The notes beneath the pieces were generated by a model, which worked only from the letters and a program-made list of their open reading frames with translations, ran no database searches and had not been told where the DNA came from. 64,000 nucleotides of DNA from Lolium rigidum (taxonomy: Eukaryota > Streptophyta > Magnoliopsida > Poales > Poaceae). The stretch covers positions 340,798,644-340,862,643 of the forward strand of contig NC_061514.1 of assembly GCF_022539505.1 (NCBI RefSeq), given 5' to 3'. Shown piece by piece: positions 11,751 to 24,900 of this stretch. The first letter of the stretch is position 1. Each line of letters begins with the position of its first letter. A program made the position numbers and the translations under genes.

Positions 11751-13944
11751 GCAAGCAAGCATGGAGGAAATCTCAACTTTTTGTACGAGGACAATTGAAA
11801 TACAAAACTAGAATATAAGACATACACAAAGATAGAGAGGTATTATACTAGCAAGCATACAAAAATATGTGTAGTTTTGTTGGTGTCCTCGGAGCTCCAC
11901 GTCCAACTAATAAACAAGTCAATGAGAGAAACATAATTACTATCCTTTTTTCATAATAGTTTTATTACTTGATAGTAATATAATCACGTATAGAATGAAA
12001 ATTTGTACATGTCTATTTCATGTATTACCATGCAACAAAGGGGATAAATACGAGAAAATTTATATAAGATAAAATGAATATTTGAACACTTTCGATACAA
12101 TAAAGATTGTGCCCTCCCATTTGTGAGGGCCATCTTGCTAGTTGTTTGACTAAAAGGATGACATGTCCTCGATGTTAAATGTGCACAAGAAATTACGTAT
12201 TGTTAGGAGCCAAATAATCAAGATATCTAGCCTTCTATATCAGCTAAGGCTACAAAATAAAATAGTAGGGTTACACATGAGGACTCCAAGTCCTGTTTAT
12301 TGAGATTATGAGGTCCTAGCTAAGTGTGTAACAACATAATCATTTCCTGTCTTTAGTAGCCGTGGAATCACCTTGACATCTATAATAACAAGAATTGCAG
12401 AAGTATCTAGTCACACAACACAGTTAGATTCGTCACTAAATATTAAGAGCTCCCAGCTAAGTGCGCACAAACATCTTCATTGTCCATCATTAGCATCCAA
12501 GGAATCAACATGACTTTTATAATAACCAACACTGCAAATGGATAAAGTCACACATTAGAACTATCAGGTTTGTCACTAGGGATTAATAGCTGCTAGCTAT
12601 GTTCGCACACACAAGTAGCTAGAAAGTTGTAGTAAAACATGAGCACGCCAGATTCTGTCACTAGAGATTAAAAGCTCCTAGCTAACTGCACACAAGCATA
12701 TTTGATACTCATCGTTAGCAGCCGGAGAATCACTTTGAACTTTTATATCAAATGATCTCGCAAAAGGATGCAGTCACGCATAAGAATGTTAGATTATATA
12801 TCACTCGAGATTATGAGCTTCTAGCTAACTGTGCACAAGCACGTTCATTACGCACTGTTAGCTGCCGGATTGCGACTATGAAATTTTATATGAACCGCCT
12901 GTAGATGGATGCAATCACACATCAGGATATCATATTCTATAAATTGAGATTAGGATCTCCTAGCTAGCTAACTGCACACAAACATGTTCATTTCTCAATG
13001 GTTAGCAGCCTGAGAATCAAACTGAACATTTATATCAACCAAACTTGCAGAAGGATGCAGTCCAACATGAGCAAGTAAGATTCTGTCACTCAAGATTAAG
13101 AGCTCCTAGCTAGCTGCGCAAAAGCATGTTCAATACCCATCGTTAGAAACATGAGAATCAATGTGATCTTTTATATCAACCAAACATGCAGAAAGATGCC
13201 CTCACATATGAGCACGCCAGATTATATCACTGTAGGAGATTAAAAGCTACTAGGTAATTCCACAGAACAATGTTCATTAGCCATCATTATTAGCGTTAGA
13301 ATAACTTTGATCATTTATGTTAACCAAACTTAGAAGGATGCAGTAACAAATCGGCTTGTCAGATTCCCTAGCTGGAGATTAGAGCTCCTAGCGAAATGCG
13401 CATAAGCATGTTCAGTACCCTTCGCTCGCACCGGAGAATCATTGTCACTGTTATATCAACACTAAACTTGTAGAATGATGCAATCACACATGAGCATGTT
13501 AGATTCTGACAATCGAGATTAAGAGCTCCTAGATAATAACGCACAAACATGTTCATTACTCATCGTTAGCAGCCGGAGAATCGCTTTGACCTTTTTATAA
13601 GAACCAAACTTGCAGAAGCATGCATACACACATCGGCAAGTCAGATTAATTGTATCACTGGAGATTAAGAGGTCCTAGATAACTGCACACAAGCATGTTT
13701 AATATCACAATGCACATCTGCAAAATGTAAATGTTCGAAGGCTAACACATACAAACATTTCAATCCTTTTTTTGTTTGGAAACTTAAACATTTCAATATA
13801 GATATTGTTTTATGGTTATATAGGTCATTTGTATATGCATATGTCTCTGTGGAAGAGGGTAAAAGTAGCCTTCAATCAAATAGTTAATTAACATGTTTGT
13901 GTATCTAACAATGTAAGATATGATGTGTAGATGTGTGACTACCT
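11751..13944. repeat. Large tandem segment, copy 3 (truncated, about 2.2 kb)
   Basis: Starts at gcaagcaagcatgg, equivalent to 1259 of copy 1, so it lacks the first ~250 bp. It carries the array and the beginning of the right-hand unique part, then stops at gatgtgtgacta (about 13944) where copies 1 and 2 continue with gatctatctg. The break lies about 2 kb upstream of the cyclase start codon. Confidence 0.8.
12130..13700. repeat. ~141-bp tandem satellite-like array, block 3
   Basis: Monomers as in the two other arrays (gttagcagccggagaatc near 12715 and 13565). About 11 copies including degenerate ones at the left edge. Confidence 0.8.
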
Positions 13945-14434
13945 TATGCCGCCTATGTCATGTATAGATGTGTAGCCTAGACTACCATATGTATATAGTC
14001 CTTGGTACCTTTCTAGAGTATGAAAGCTACACTGAGCCATCACGTCCGCCAACAGGACAATGTGGCATGAGGCTGCACAACACCTTTGGGGTCCTGGAAG
14101 CACCCAATGGTCTCGATCAGGGGAGAGAAAAAGACAAGGCTGACCATCAAAGGAAGCATACCAACTTCCATCTATGAAAGATTCAATTAAATTCCCGAAG
14201 TGGTCCTCGTCTCCGTTGCCTTTCTCGCGATGAGGGGAACTCCGAAAGAGGCACGGTGGACGCCCAAGATTGTTTGATGGTGGCCGGGCCTGGGCCCCAA
14301 AAGAGAATATAGAGACTGGGCCTGCTGCCCTTTTCAAAATAAAAATAGAGCCATGAAGCCAAGTTGCACATTCTCTACTTCGCTCGAAAGACCAAAGATT
14401 GGCCATCTACCGCGAACATAGGATACGGTGCTCA
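13945..14434 (+). promoter_or_regulatory. Probable distal upstream region of the cyclase gene
   Basis: About 490 bp of apparently single-copy sequence between the truncated tandem block and the Harbinger insertion. Before that insertion it was contiguous with the TATA box now at 15821, so it is the likely ancestral proximal promoter. No defined cis-element is claimed; overlapping open frames here are short and on both strands. Confidence 0.4.
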
Positions 14435-15795
14435 GGGCATCTCCAACCGCGCGACCCAAACGGACGCGCTGGGCCGTCCGTTTTGGGCCGTTTGGGTCGC
14501 CGGCCGGACACGCGGACAGCGGCCCACGTCCGCGTGTCCGTTTGGGTCGCGCGCTGCGCCTAACGCGCGGACGCATCGCATAATCCGATAAACACGAAAA
14601 CAAAAGAAAAAAAGCAAATTTAAATGAAATTTGATTAAAACATATGCCCTATTTTGGGCAAATTTATACATAGCCCTATTTTGGGCAAATAACTAACAAA
14701 AGAAGCCCCTATATGGGCTTTTAAATTTATACTAAATTTTAAACCCTCTATTAGGGTTAGGTCGGCGGCGCGGTGGCCGCCGGTGCGCCGCCTAGCCCCC
14801 GTGGGCGTCGCTCGGCGACGCCGTCGTCGTCCACCCCGGCGGCGACGCGCTCGTTGTGGCCGGAGCGCGCCGGGGACTCCGGCCACGGAGACCACAGGGC
14901 CTCCTCCCACGGCGAGCGGGGGTCCGGAGCCACCCGACGCCGCGCCGGCGCACGGAGCGCCGCCTCCTCCCCGAGGCGCCGCCGTCTCTCCGCCGGCGCG
15001 GCGCTCGGCCTCCCGGCGCCGCCGCTCGTCCTCCTCGCCGCCGGCGCTCCTCGGCGGCGGTCCTCGCCGGCGCGGCGCCCGGCCTCCTCCCCGCCGCGCC
15101 GCCTCCTCCTCCTCCCGCACCGCTCGGCCGGCCTCGGGCGTAGAGCGCCCAGCCCTCCGCCTCCTCTACCTCCCGCCGCGCCGCCTCCTCCATCTCGGAG
15201 GTGCGAATGGCCGCATGGAGGTGCGGCCATTGCGCTCCTCCTCCGCCGCCGAGATCATGAGGGCGGCGCGGAGGTCCGGGTCCTCCTCCGAGGACTCCGG
15301 CTTCGGCTCGAGGAGGAGAGGGCGGCGGTTGCGGCAATGCCGCACCGCCGCGGGCGGCCTCTCCGATGTGGAGGCCGCGCCGGTTTCTCCCCGATCGCCG
15401 CAACGCCGGCGGACGACGGCGGCCGCCGCCGCCTCGTCGTCATTCGCTCCCGGGAGCGAACCGTCGCTTCGGGGCCATGGCGGCGGTTTTGATCGGGAGT
15501 GGAGTGGGGACCGGAGTGGAGGGCCGCATCCCCTCCGGTCCCCATTTAATAGTCTCCCCGGTCACCGACAGTGGGCCCAAGGGAGACGAGGCGACTCGAC
15601 GCCGCGGACGCGAGCGGACGGCGCGTGCCATCCGCGGCCACGCAAACCTAGCCCAGATTTGGGCCGGGTTTGCGTCGTTCCGGACACCGCGGCCGTCCGT
15701 TTTTGCGGTGCGTCCCCGCGCTGGGCCGCGTTTTTGTCCGGCTCGACCCAAACGGACGCGCGGGCGCGGTTTGGGTCGCGCGGTTGGAGATGCCC
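14435..15795. mobile_element. Harbinger/PIF-like non-autonomous element in the cyclase promoter
   Basis: Terminal inverted repeats start gggcatctccaaccgcgcga at the left and end tcgcgcggttggagatgccc at the right, flanked by the 3-bp direct repeat tca (14432-14434 and 15796-15798). The 3-bp duplication and TIR style fit PIF/Harbinger, although tca is not the usual TWA. The interior is extremely GC-rich from 14760 to 15790 and AT-rich at 14580-14750. No DDE transposase is visible. The element ends 25 bp before the TATA box of the cyclase gene. Confidence 0.75.
14757..15230 (-). CDS. Low-complexity ORF inside the Harbinger-like element, function unknown
   Basis: A 157-codon minus-strand frame, rich in Arg, Ala, Gly and Glu, ending in a segment with EEALWSPWPES. 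All six frames are long here because of GC content, so coding status is doubtful; this frame is preferred because it stops just before an AT-rich tail that looks like a 3' untranslated region, and because it has a non-random acidic C-terminus. It may be the remnant of a longer element-encoded protein whose upstream frames (to about 15545) are shifted. No domain is recognised. Confidence 0.25.
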   Translation of the reverse strand: MAAPPCGHSHLRDGGGGAAGGRGGGGLGALRPRPAERCGRRRRRRGGEEAGRRAGEDRRRGAPAARRTSGGAGRPSAAPAERRRRLGEEAALRAPARRRVAPDPRSPWEEALWSPWPESPARSGHNERVAAGVDDDGVAERRPRGLGGAPAATAPPT

Positions 15796-15820
15796 TCACT
15801 CCCTGGATAGTGTCCATTAG

Positions 15821-15828
15821 TATATAAG
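15821..15828 (+). promoter_or_regulatory. TATA box of the oxidosqualene cyclase gene
   Basis: tatataag lies 114 bp before the start codon at 15935, which predicts transcription starting near 15850 and a 5' leader of about 80-85 bases. The only upstream single-copy sequence still attached is 25 bp; everything above is the Harbinger insertion. Confidence 0.6.
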
Positions 15829-15934
15829 AAAGGTCCGCCTACTCGGAGTGTCCAATATTTGCTCTAGTTTTTGCAGCTACAGGGAGCTGTTGGAGGCTAC
15901 AGCTCCTACCTGAGTCTAATTTGCTTAGCTAACT

Positions 15935-18900
15935 ATGTGGAGGCTAACGACCAGCGAGGGTGGCGGGCCGTGGCTACGGTCGGCCAATGGGTTCCTTGGA
16001 CGACAGGTGTGGGAGTACGACCCTGACACTGGGACATCCGACGAGCGTGCCGAGGTCGACAGGCTACGCGCAGACTACACCAAGCACCGCTTCCACAGGA
16101 AGGAGTCACAGGACCTTCTCCTACGCTTGCAGGTACATGTACTCTTTTTTTGGCTTGATCATTTCTTATTTGTCTCCACACATTTTGGTGGCAACATCGT
16201 TTATTATTTACTATATCTAACCCCCTGCCCCTGCACTACTGCAGTATGCAAAACTAAACCCTCTTCCAGTGAATATTCCAACACTGAAGCTTGATAAAAG
16301 TGCAGAACTGACCGAAGAAATTCTATCAACTTCTCTGAGGAGAGCTCTAAATCGGTTTTCCACCCTGCAAGCACATGACGGCCATTGGCCCGGTGACTAC
16401 AGTGGGCTTCTGTTTATTATGCCTATCATTGTAAGTATTCCATCTGTCCCACGATAAGGATGCCGCAGATTTTTCTACGTCTAGATGCATATAGACATCA
16501 TATGTATAGTGATTCTATATCTTTGTAGATATATACGTGCAACAATGCAGATTGTTAGATCATATTTTCTTAGTCTAACTATACTGCATTCCTATTCCCT
16601 TGGTTTCTAACTACCGTGTGTTCTTACTTAAGTGAAAGACAATCTTTATGGTATATTATAATTTTTTATAGTATTTTCTATATATACGGTTATAGCTTAC
16701 GAATTTAATTTTGACTAAACCAAGAATACCAAGTAATTATTAGACTATCAAAGTGCAGACTCTGTCCATTTCTTAGGCAAAAACATGTTCATTTTCCATG
16801 CTTTTTTCAGTGATCTAGATTCTTCAAACTGATTAAATTTCTACTATTTAATTTTTTTATCACTCTTGAAGTTTAGAGATGTTTTTCTTTTCTCATTACA
16901 GTTTAATTAACCTTATATTACTTTGCAGATATTTTCTTTGTATGTTACGGGATCACTTCACACCGTATTATCTCTGGAACATCGGCGTGAGATCATTCGT
17001 TACATTTACAACCATCAGGTATGAAAATTTAGCATATGTATATTCCACCATCTATTTGCGCTCACAAAATGTGGATAGGTGGATAAGCAAAGTATTAGAC
17101 ATTGACATGGTATGTAATATATAATATTGGCGACATTTACAACCATCGGCATGAAAATTTAGCATATGTATATTCGACCATGCACTTGCACTCAGAAAAT
17201 GTGGATATATTGATAAGCAAAGTTTTAGACATTGACATGGTCTCCAAGATATAATGTTGAAGACTTACTTTTACTATATTGCATTTAAGAACCCCCTAAA
17301 AATATAATATTCTTAATTTCTTTCCAAGAGAAAATTTATAGATTTGATTTTCAAGATTGCAATCCAACTGTTATTTTATCGTAACAGTTATTTTTTTAAG
17401 TTTGATAGATGGTATGTTCGAATTTTTTCTTATTTGTAAACCAGATGGACTGTAAGCTTTAAGACAAGTAGATAAAGCATTATTTCTCATCTATGCAGAA
17501 TGAGGATGGAGGGTGGGGAAAACAAGTTCTCGGCCCAAGTACTATGTTTGGGTCATGTTTTAATTATGCATCCTTAATGCTTCTTGGTGAGAAGCCAAAT
17601 GGCGAGAATGATGCTTTGGCCAAAGGACGGTCTTGGATTTTATCTCACGGAAGTGCAACTGCAATTCCACAATGGGGAAAGATATGGCTCTCGGTAAGTG
17701 TCAAAATAAAGAATATACGCAACATCTATGATTTAACACTATATAGTCCATTACTGGATGAAAATTACATCAAAACAGAAGTATCAGAAGATGATCGAGG
17801 GTCTTTTGATGGATCATCGAGGTCTTTTTTTTTTGTAATTTGTTCTTACCATCCATTATTTATCTCCACCTGAGCATTAATGTGAAGGCACTACACTAGC
17901 TTAAAAAATGGCTACCTCTTTTTCCAGGGCCTAGATAATTACCCTAGGTTGTACTTTCAACTAATGTCAGTTGCCATCAAAACTATGTTTAATGAAACTT
18001 TTATGAGAGATGACTAATGTAAGCTACTCATGGATATATGTCAAAACAGATAATTGGCGTTTATGAATGGTCAGGAAACAATCCAATTATTCCTGAGTTG
18101 TGGCTGGTTCCAGATTTTCTTCCCATTCACCCAGGTACTCTTTAGATAAGTTACCGTAGCAAACATAACTGAATGACATAATTGTTGGAATATTATATCT
18201 TGCCTAACTATTTTCATTAGTTTACACTTTTATGATAGTTGCCACTGCATCAATTATAATATTGTATCAGAGCCAGAGATCTTGAGTTCAAATCATGGCT
18301 AACACAATATTACAAATAAATATATGTGGACACACTAATCCACGCGTGTTAGGCCCATGAAGAAGAATCCTATCGGCCTGGACGTGAGGGGGAGTGACAA
18401 AATATACTCCCTCCATCCCATGAAGGTTTTCTGAGAATTATTGAAAAAATTTCAGGTCTTAGATAACCTTTATGGAACAGAGGGAATAATATATTGCCTA
18501 GCCTTTCTACCAGTTCAGACTATTGAGTAGTTGGCTAGTGCAACAATTGTAATAATAGTGTGGGAGGCTGTCTATCTATATTGTAGTAGTGGTATTTTCT
18601 TAAATTGATCATTTCACCACTAAAGATCACCAATTGCCTAAGCACCGTACAAGAATTTCTTTCCATAAAAAATTTGCAAATGTAGAAAATGCGGAATATT
18701 TTTTTCAACATGAAAAGCATTAAAAAGAAAAAAAAATAGATCGGTTAAGGTTGCTCCGTTGAGAGCCTCCAATTTGTCTCTTTTGTTAGTTCGCCCAATC
18801 CCACATATTCGAGATGTGAGTCTGTTTTCATGTATCACCAATCATTTTACTGCCTAAGCATATTTATTTTCTACAAACCTTATCATTCCCATGTCATTCT

Positions 18901-21900
18901 CCAAACTAATCATTCATATCCAGGTCGGTTTTGGTGTTTTACCCGGCTGGTGTACATGTCAATGGCCTATCTTTATGGAAAGAAATTTGTTGGACCCATT
19001 ACTACAACTATCTTAGCACTACGAGAGGACCTCTATAATACAGCATATGAGAAAGTTAACTGGGACAAGGCGCGTCACTCATGTGCCAAGGTTCGTTTGC
19101 TAGTATCAATTTTTTTAATTATTAATTCGATGCGTATGGTTAGTTAAGATCTGCATTTTCACAAGTTATTATTAATAGTGAGGTAAACTTACTAAGTACA
19201 TGTAGCCACATCATCCCTGTAATGCTAGCCTTCGTAGTGCTGTGAAAATAGAAATATTGTTTTCTAGGTAAACAAATATATTTAAAATGCAAAAGTGGCA
19301 CGCATTTGTTCTTTTTGTACAGGAAGACCTTCATTATCCTCGCTCACATGTGCAAGATATACTCTTTGGTTGCCTTAACAACTTTGTGGAGCCCGTGCTG
19401 AACTGTTGGCCAGCCAACAAGCTCAGAGAGAGAGCTTTGAGTAACCTTATGGAGCACATCCATTATGAAGACGAAACAACAAATTTTGTCGGAAAATGTC
19501 CTATTAACAAGGTAAAAACATATGGAATCTAATTTGTTTTAATGGATTGAAGTCCTAACTTATCCATTCAAATTTTGTGACTTAACTTTGTAATTAGGCA
19601 TTGAACATGATTTGCTGCTGGGTAGAAAACCCAAATTCAGATGCCTTCAAGCAACATCTTCCGAGGTTTTATGATTACTTATGGCTTTCAGAAGATGGAA
19701 TGAAAGCACAGGTACTTGATAATATGTGGATTCTTTCAAGTTTACTTTTACGTGTGACAATTTTTTCGGTCATTAACAAGTTTCACAAAGAAATCACATT
19801 TTTTATAATCCTTAGACTTGTGAGAAGTATATTGTTCGCTAGTTAAATTTAGTCAATAGGCATAATTCAAACGTGTGCTGGAACTATTGGAGGAGAATTG
19901 TAATCGTAGAGGTATATCTCACATTTTTGTAGCTATAGTTCGATCCCTAGCATAACTTTAAATTATGTTTTTAAGTAAATAATATAAAATTGATGTTGTA
20001 CTTGAAATGAAACATACTTTTTCTATGTTACACCAGATATGTATGGAAGAAAAAATGTATTTTTCATATTTTCTTGTTAATCGTAAAGATCTATTGGATA
20101 TGAACAGATCATCTAAATGAAACATGGTATGTCCAATGCAAAACATAAGACAACCAAAATAATATATATTATATAAACACAGGTATATGATGGATGCCAT
20201 AACTGGGAATTAGCCTTCATAATCCATGCCTATTTCTCAACGGATCTTATTGCCGAGTTTGCCACAACTCTAGAAAAGGCTCACGATTTCATTAAAAACT
20301 CACAGGTATGGGGTTCTCCATATTTATCATGTAAAAAATATATTTCAAAACAAATCTAACATAAATTTTATTACTTGAAGGTTCTAAGAAACCAGCCTAA
20401 CTACAGAAGATTTTACCGCCATAGATCAAAAGGTGCATGGACACTTTCAACTGTAGACAATGGTTGGTCGGTGGCCGATTGTACTGCAGAAGTTGTTAAG
20501 GTTAGCATTAGTATTCTGTATCCTTATACAAGGACATTTATTTGCACTAAGAACCAGCCTCCTGATATCAAATAATTTATTATGAAATAGTCATGGTTTA
20601 TTTACTCTAAATTACAAATATCCTTTGGTCATTTCCTTTAGGCATTGCTGCGGTTATCAAAGATTTCACCTAAACTTGTTGGGGATCCAATATCACAAGA
20701 AAGGTTGTATGACGCCATAGATTGCCTCCTTTCTTTTATGGTAAGACCATTGTAAGTAAATCAACTAACATTAAATTGTGTTGATCATCAATATTCCATA
20801 CAATATGCTCAATATAAGATCAGAAGTATACAGAAACCTGACATACAAATGCAGTGTTCCTCGCTGGTTCTATGTAAACAAATGCAGAAGAAATAAACAA
20901 ACCTTGTTGGACATTGTGAACAAGTATGCTGTACACGCAGTATATGATCAGAATTATACAGATACCTGACCCAGAGTGTCAGCATACGTAACTAGTTCTA
21001 ATTTAAACAAATGGAAAAAAGTATCAGTGTGTTTTGTAGGTGCAGCTGTGTAGAAAAGTTTCGTTCATGTACTTTGTCGCTGAAATAAAAGATCCAAGCC
21101 ATACTACATAGAAAAGAATAAGTTAATCTTATTAAGTATTTTGATATTATAAAGATTTTTCTCATACACAAGCCTTGTTGTGACATCGGCTACTCTTCCC
21201 GTTGTGCATATACCAGCCGATGAAATAGATGCACGAGTCCATCCAGAAAAAAAAGACCGCTTCGCTCTCGTACGGTCGCCCCCCCCCCCCCCCCAACCAG
21301 GCGACCGAGGGGTTGAAATCCTAGCCGTGCTGCCACAGCTCCCCTTACCCTCCCCTCCTCCTCCTCGTCCCTGGAGACACCGCCAGGATAAGCCCACGAT
21401 ATCGATGAAGGGGGCGGCGGGGAGCTGAGCCCTTGCCCCCCTCACCCCCACCCCCCACCCCCCACCCCCCACACCCCACCCCCTGCAGGTGTCTAGGTGG
21501 AGGATCTCTGCGCCGGGATCGCCATGACAAAGGTGGCTGCTCTACGGGCTCCCTTTTTTTCGATGGCTGGCCCCTGGCAAGGTCTTAGCCGAGGGAGATC
21601 TGTCCGACGGCTTTCACGGTGCGGGTTACATAATCAAGGCGGCGGGCTCGGATGGTGAGACGACGCTGACCGTGCGGCCGGTTGCGTTCGTGGATGATGC
21701 TGACTAGCGCCCTGCCGTGCGGGCGGCAAGGCGACGACGGGTGCCGCTCAAGGGTGGGTGGCTTTGTCTGCTCGCGTCGGAGCCCAAAGATCACATCTTC
21801 ACCCTCCCTCTGGAATCTCCCTCCTTGAGGATCTTCAATGTTGGCTTCGTACCGGTTATGGATGGCTAGGGAGCGGATGTGGCTGTTAGGGTTGGTAGAA

Positions 21901-24900
21901 ATCCTCGGTCTTTGACCATAGTGGCGGCGACGCCTTTGGGGTGCCGTGACTTGGTGAGGTGCCACTGAGGTCCCATCCCCTCACCTTCCTACCCCCGTCC
22001 TGGGTGAAAGCCCAAAATCTGCTTGGATTGGATGGTTGCGGCGCCATGGGCATCATTCCCTCCTTGGAGGCGCCATCTTGGGACCGGTGATGTAGCGGCG
22101 AGCTGTGCCATGGTCGGTGTTTATCTGTTGGCGGTGTTGCTGCTTTGCTCAGCTCCGCTGCGTCTTTGAGTTCTACGGCTAATCCCAAGCTTTTCCCTTC
22201 TCCTGGTTGTCCTCGTTGAAGTTGTTCGTAGCACCGGTGTGCCTGTCATGGCGAGGTGGTCTGTGTGGTCTGCCCGGTTAATTTCCTGGAATGCATCTCT
22301 CCATGTTCTAGGGTGAACATCTTCACCTGCGGACCGGACGGCACCCTGCAATCCAAGGCAAGAGGGTTGGGGCTCTCTTCGGCGATGGAGGAAGAAGGTG
22401 TTTCTTCATTGACACGGGTTGGTGATCACTGTGTGCTGCCCTCCATGCCATTGCTTACCTGGTGCTGCTACTAGCTACTTCTGTCTTGGCGTTCTTGCAA
22501 GGAGGATATCGCCGACGCAAGCTGTGTTTCTGGTTTATCTTTATATGTTTGAGTTGGGTGTTGTGTTGTAACCTATTTTAGCATTCCTGTATTTTTCGGC
22601 CACACGGCTTTATTAATTTAAAGCATGGCATCTTTCCTACAGTTTAAAAAAACTATACCAGCAGACTAATAACTGGTTCTCTTTTTTGTTTATTTTGGTG
22701 CTGAAGAATACCGATGGGACTTTCTCTACGTACGAACGTAAAAGAACTGCGTCTTGGTTAGAGGTACGTAACACTCTGATGAGTTTTGTTCTAGTAAGCT
22801 TATTACTTCAGAGCATGTACGGTGCCGTTAATGGTTGTGATTGCGACGGTGCCGTTCACGGGTATATGGTCGAAACACAATAATCCTCCAGGCCGACGTG
22901 GGTGCATTCTGGACGATTAAGGGCCTCGTTTTGCACACCAGTTTTCGTGGGTTTGTAGTGTATTTCCCGAGCTAACCCAATACCCTCAAAAACTCTCCAT
23001 GAACCGTTTCATAGGCCTGGATTACACGGGTTGAGCCCCAGCAATACCCTGGAAACTTGTCAGGTTGAAGTAGATCAGAACCGCGATTATACCCTCGCGT
23101 TTTTGGCCGTTTGTTAACATGTCAGTGTCCCGATCTGCCTTCTCTCCTGACAAACGATGCAATAGCCGGAGTATTATTGCTGACTTAAACCTGTGCACCA
23201 AAAAGCAAAATTTGGCAAATGGGAAGGTGATTGAGGTAGAGAAGAGTATGGTGTAGGGCCGATCTGCCTTCTCTCCTGACAAACGATGCAATAGCCATGG
23301 TATTGCTGAATTAAACGTGTGTACCAAACAGCCAAATTTGACAAATGGGAAGGGGGTTGAGGTAGAGAAGAGTATTCGGGGGACCAAGTGTTTTCAGCCA
23401 ATCGCCATGTGATTGTGCTCAGCAAAGCAACTGAAACCGCTCCTGAAAATGTTAGCCATAATCTTGACTCACAAGATTCATGGAGCCGGACGGTGCGGCT
23501 AGCCAAGAGAATAGCCGAGTTAGTTGTTAGCTACATACTGAGACTCTTTGAACGGTTGTGTGCATCTTAGCTATGCAGAGTTCGGGTGTAATTGCTTTTT
23601 ATGAATAATAAAGCGTCCATTATCTTAAAAAAAAAGTTGTTAGCTACATGTGTACGTATGAAGTAGTCATGTGTTTGTGGCCTGATTTAGTGCGTGAGTG
23701 GCGCGCGATCAGGGCCAGGTCGTTGCTTGGCTGCTAGGTGAATGTGTGACGCTATTTAAAGCGGCTACGTTGTGTGTGTAGACCAGAGCTAGCAGATGAG
23801 AGAGTCTCATGTGTAGTCTCCAGCTTATGAGCGTGTGTGGAGAGGAGACAGAGATGTAGTCTCAGTGTGACCGTGGTGTGTGCCCGGCCGGTAGGAGAGC
23901 TCCTCCGGGTAGTGTTGCGTGTGTGCGTGTGTACCTCCACGCAGCGTTGGTCGCCAGGAAAACTCCGTGGTGTCTCCCTCGTCTTCTTCGGTTCCGTTGA
24001 TTGTGTCACCGAAGAACTTCCCGGTATGTGTCGCCGGAGGGCTGCGGCGTTTGTCGCCAGCGCGGGAGGGCTGCTTGGCGTGTGTAGCCGGAGGTAGCCC
24101 CAACACAAAACAAGTCCTAAATTGCGCTCAAGCCTTGTAGTGATGCTCCATCCGGTTCGGAAGCCATAACCTTAAGGATTAGAGCATCTCCACTCGTCCC
24201 CCCGACGAGGCCCCCGAGCGACGTTTTTTCCATCCGGACGGCGAAATTCGGCCCAGTCGCGCCCCCGGTTCCTCGTTTTCGTCCGGATTTGGCCCTTCAT
24301 CCATCCGGCGAGCCCACGCCATCCCCGGCCCCCCGGGCGCGCTCGTGGACTCCGGACGAAAGATTTTGGCGCGAAACGTCGTGTGGACCCGCGTAGTCGG
24401 CGACTGGAAAACCAAATCCTGTCGATTTTCCCTCCAATTTGCTTGCATATCCCCATTCACTCCAATTTGCTTGCATATCCCCATTCTCTCCCGCCGAAAT
24501 CCCCAATCTCCTCGTCTTCCAGCTCCAGTTCCCGGCGGCGTCTTCTCGTCCACCACCACTCTCCTCCTCGTCTTCTCGTCCACCACAATGCCGCCGAAGG
24601 CGCCGGCGAGGAAGATGCGGGCGAAGAAGACGAAGCCGCCGGGCATGTCGAACGCCGAGTGGGCGGCGGACGAGAAACGGCGCGAGGTGGAAACAAGCGC
24701 CAGGGCGGAGAGGGTGAAAAGAGCCGCCGTCAAGAGGGCGGCGGCGGCAGCCCAGGATGAACAAGCGAGGATGATCAGCATGGCCATGAGCGGCGGCAGC
24801 GTGTTCCCCGGCCAATGGCCGACGCAAGGTACAACCAGTTCCCCGTCGTCCTTCTCCCCTTCGCTGTACTCGCCGTCGCCGACTGCCGTGTTCCAAGAGG

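Noticed and set aside
1952..13556. Small open frames in the triplicated block
   Set aside because: None is conserved between the three copies, and none has a recognisable domain.
14773..15820. Long overlapping open frames (up to 345 codons) on both strands
   Set aside because: They arise from extreme GC content inside a Harbinger-like element; composition is Arg/Ala/Pro/Gly only, without domains. Only one minus-strand frame was kept, at low confidence.
22900..23400. A hAT-type transposon with ends at about 22925 and 23345
   Set aside because: The candidate ends (cgttttgcacacc and gtgtaccaaacagcc) are only loosely inverted and no 8-bp target duplication was found.
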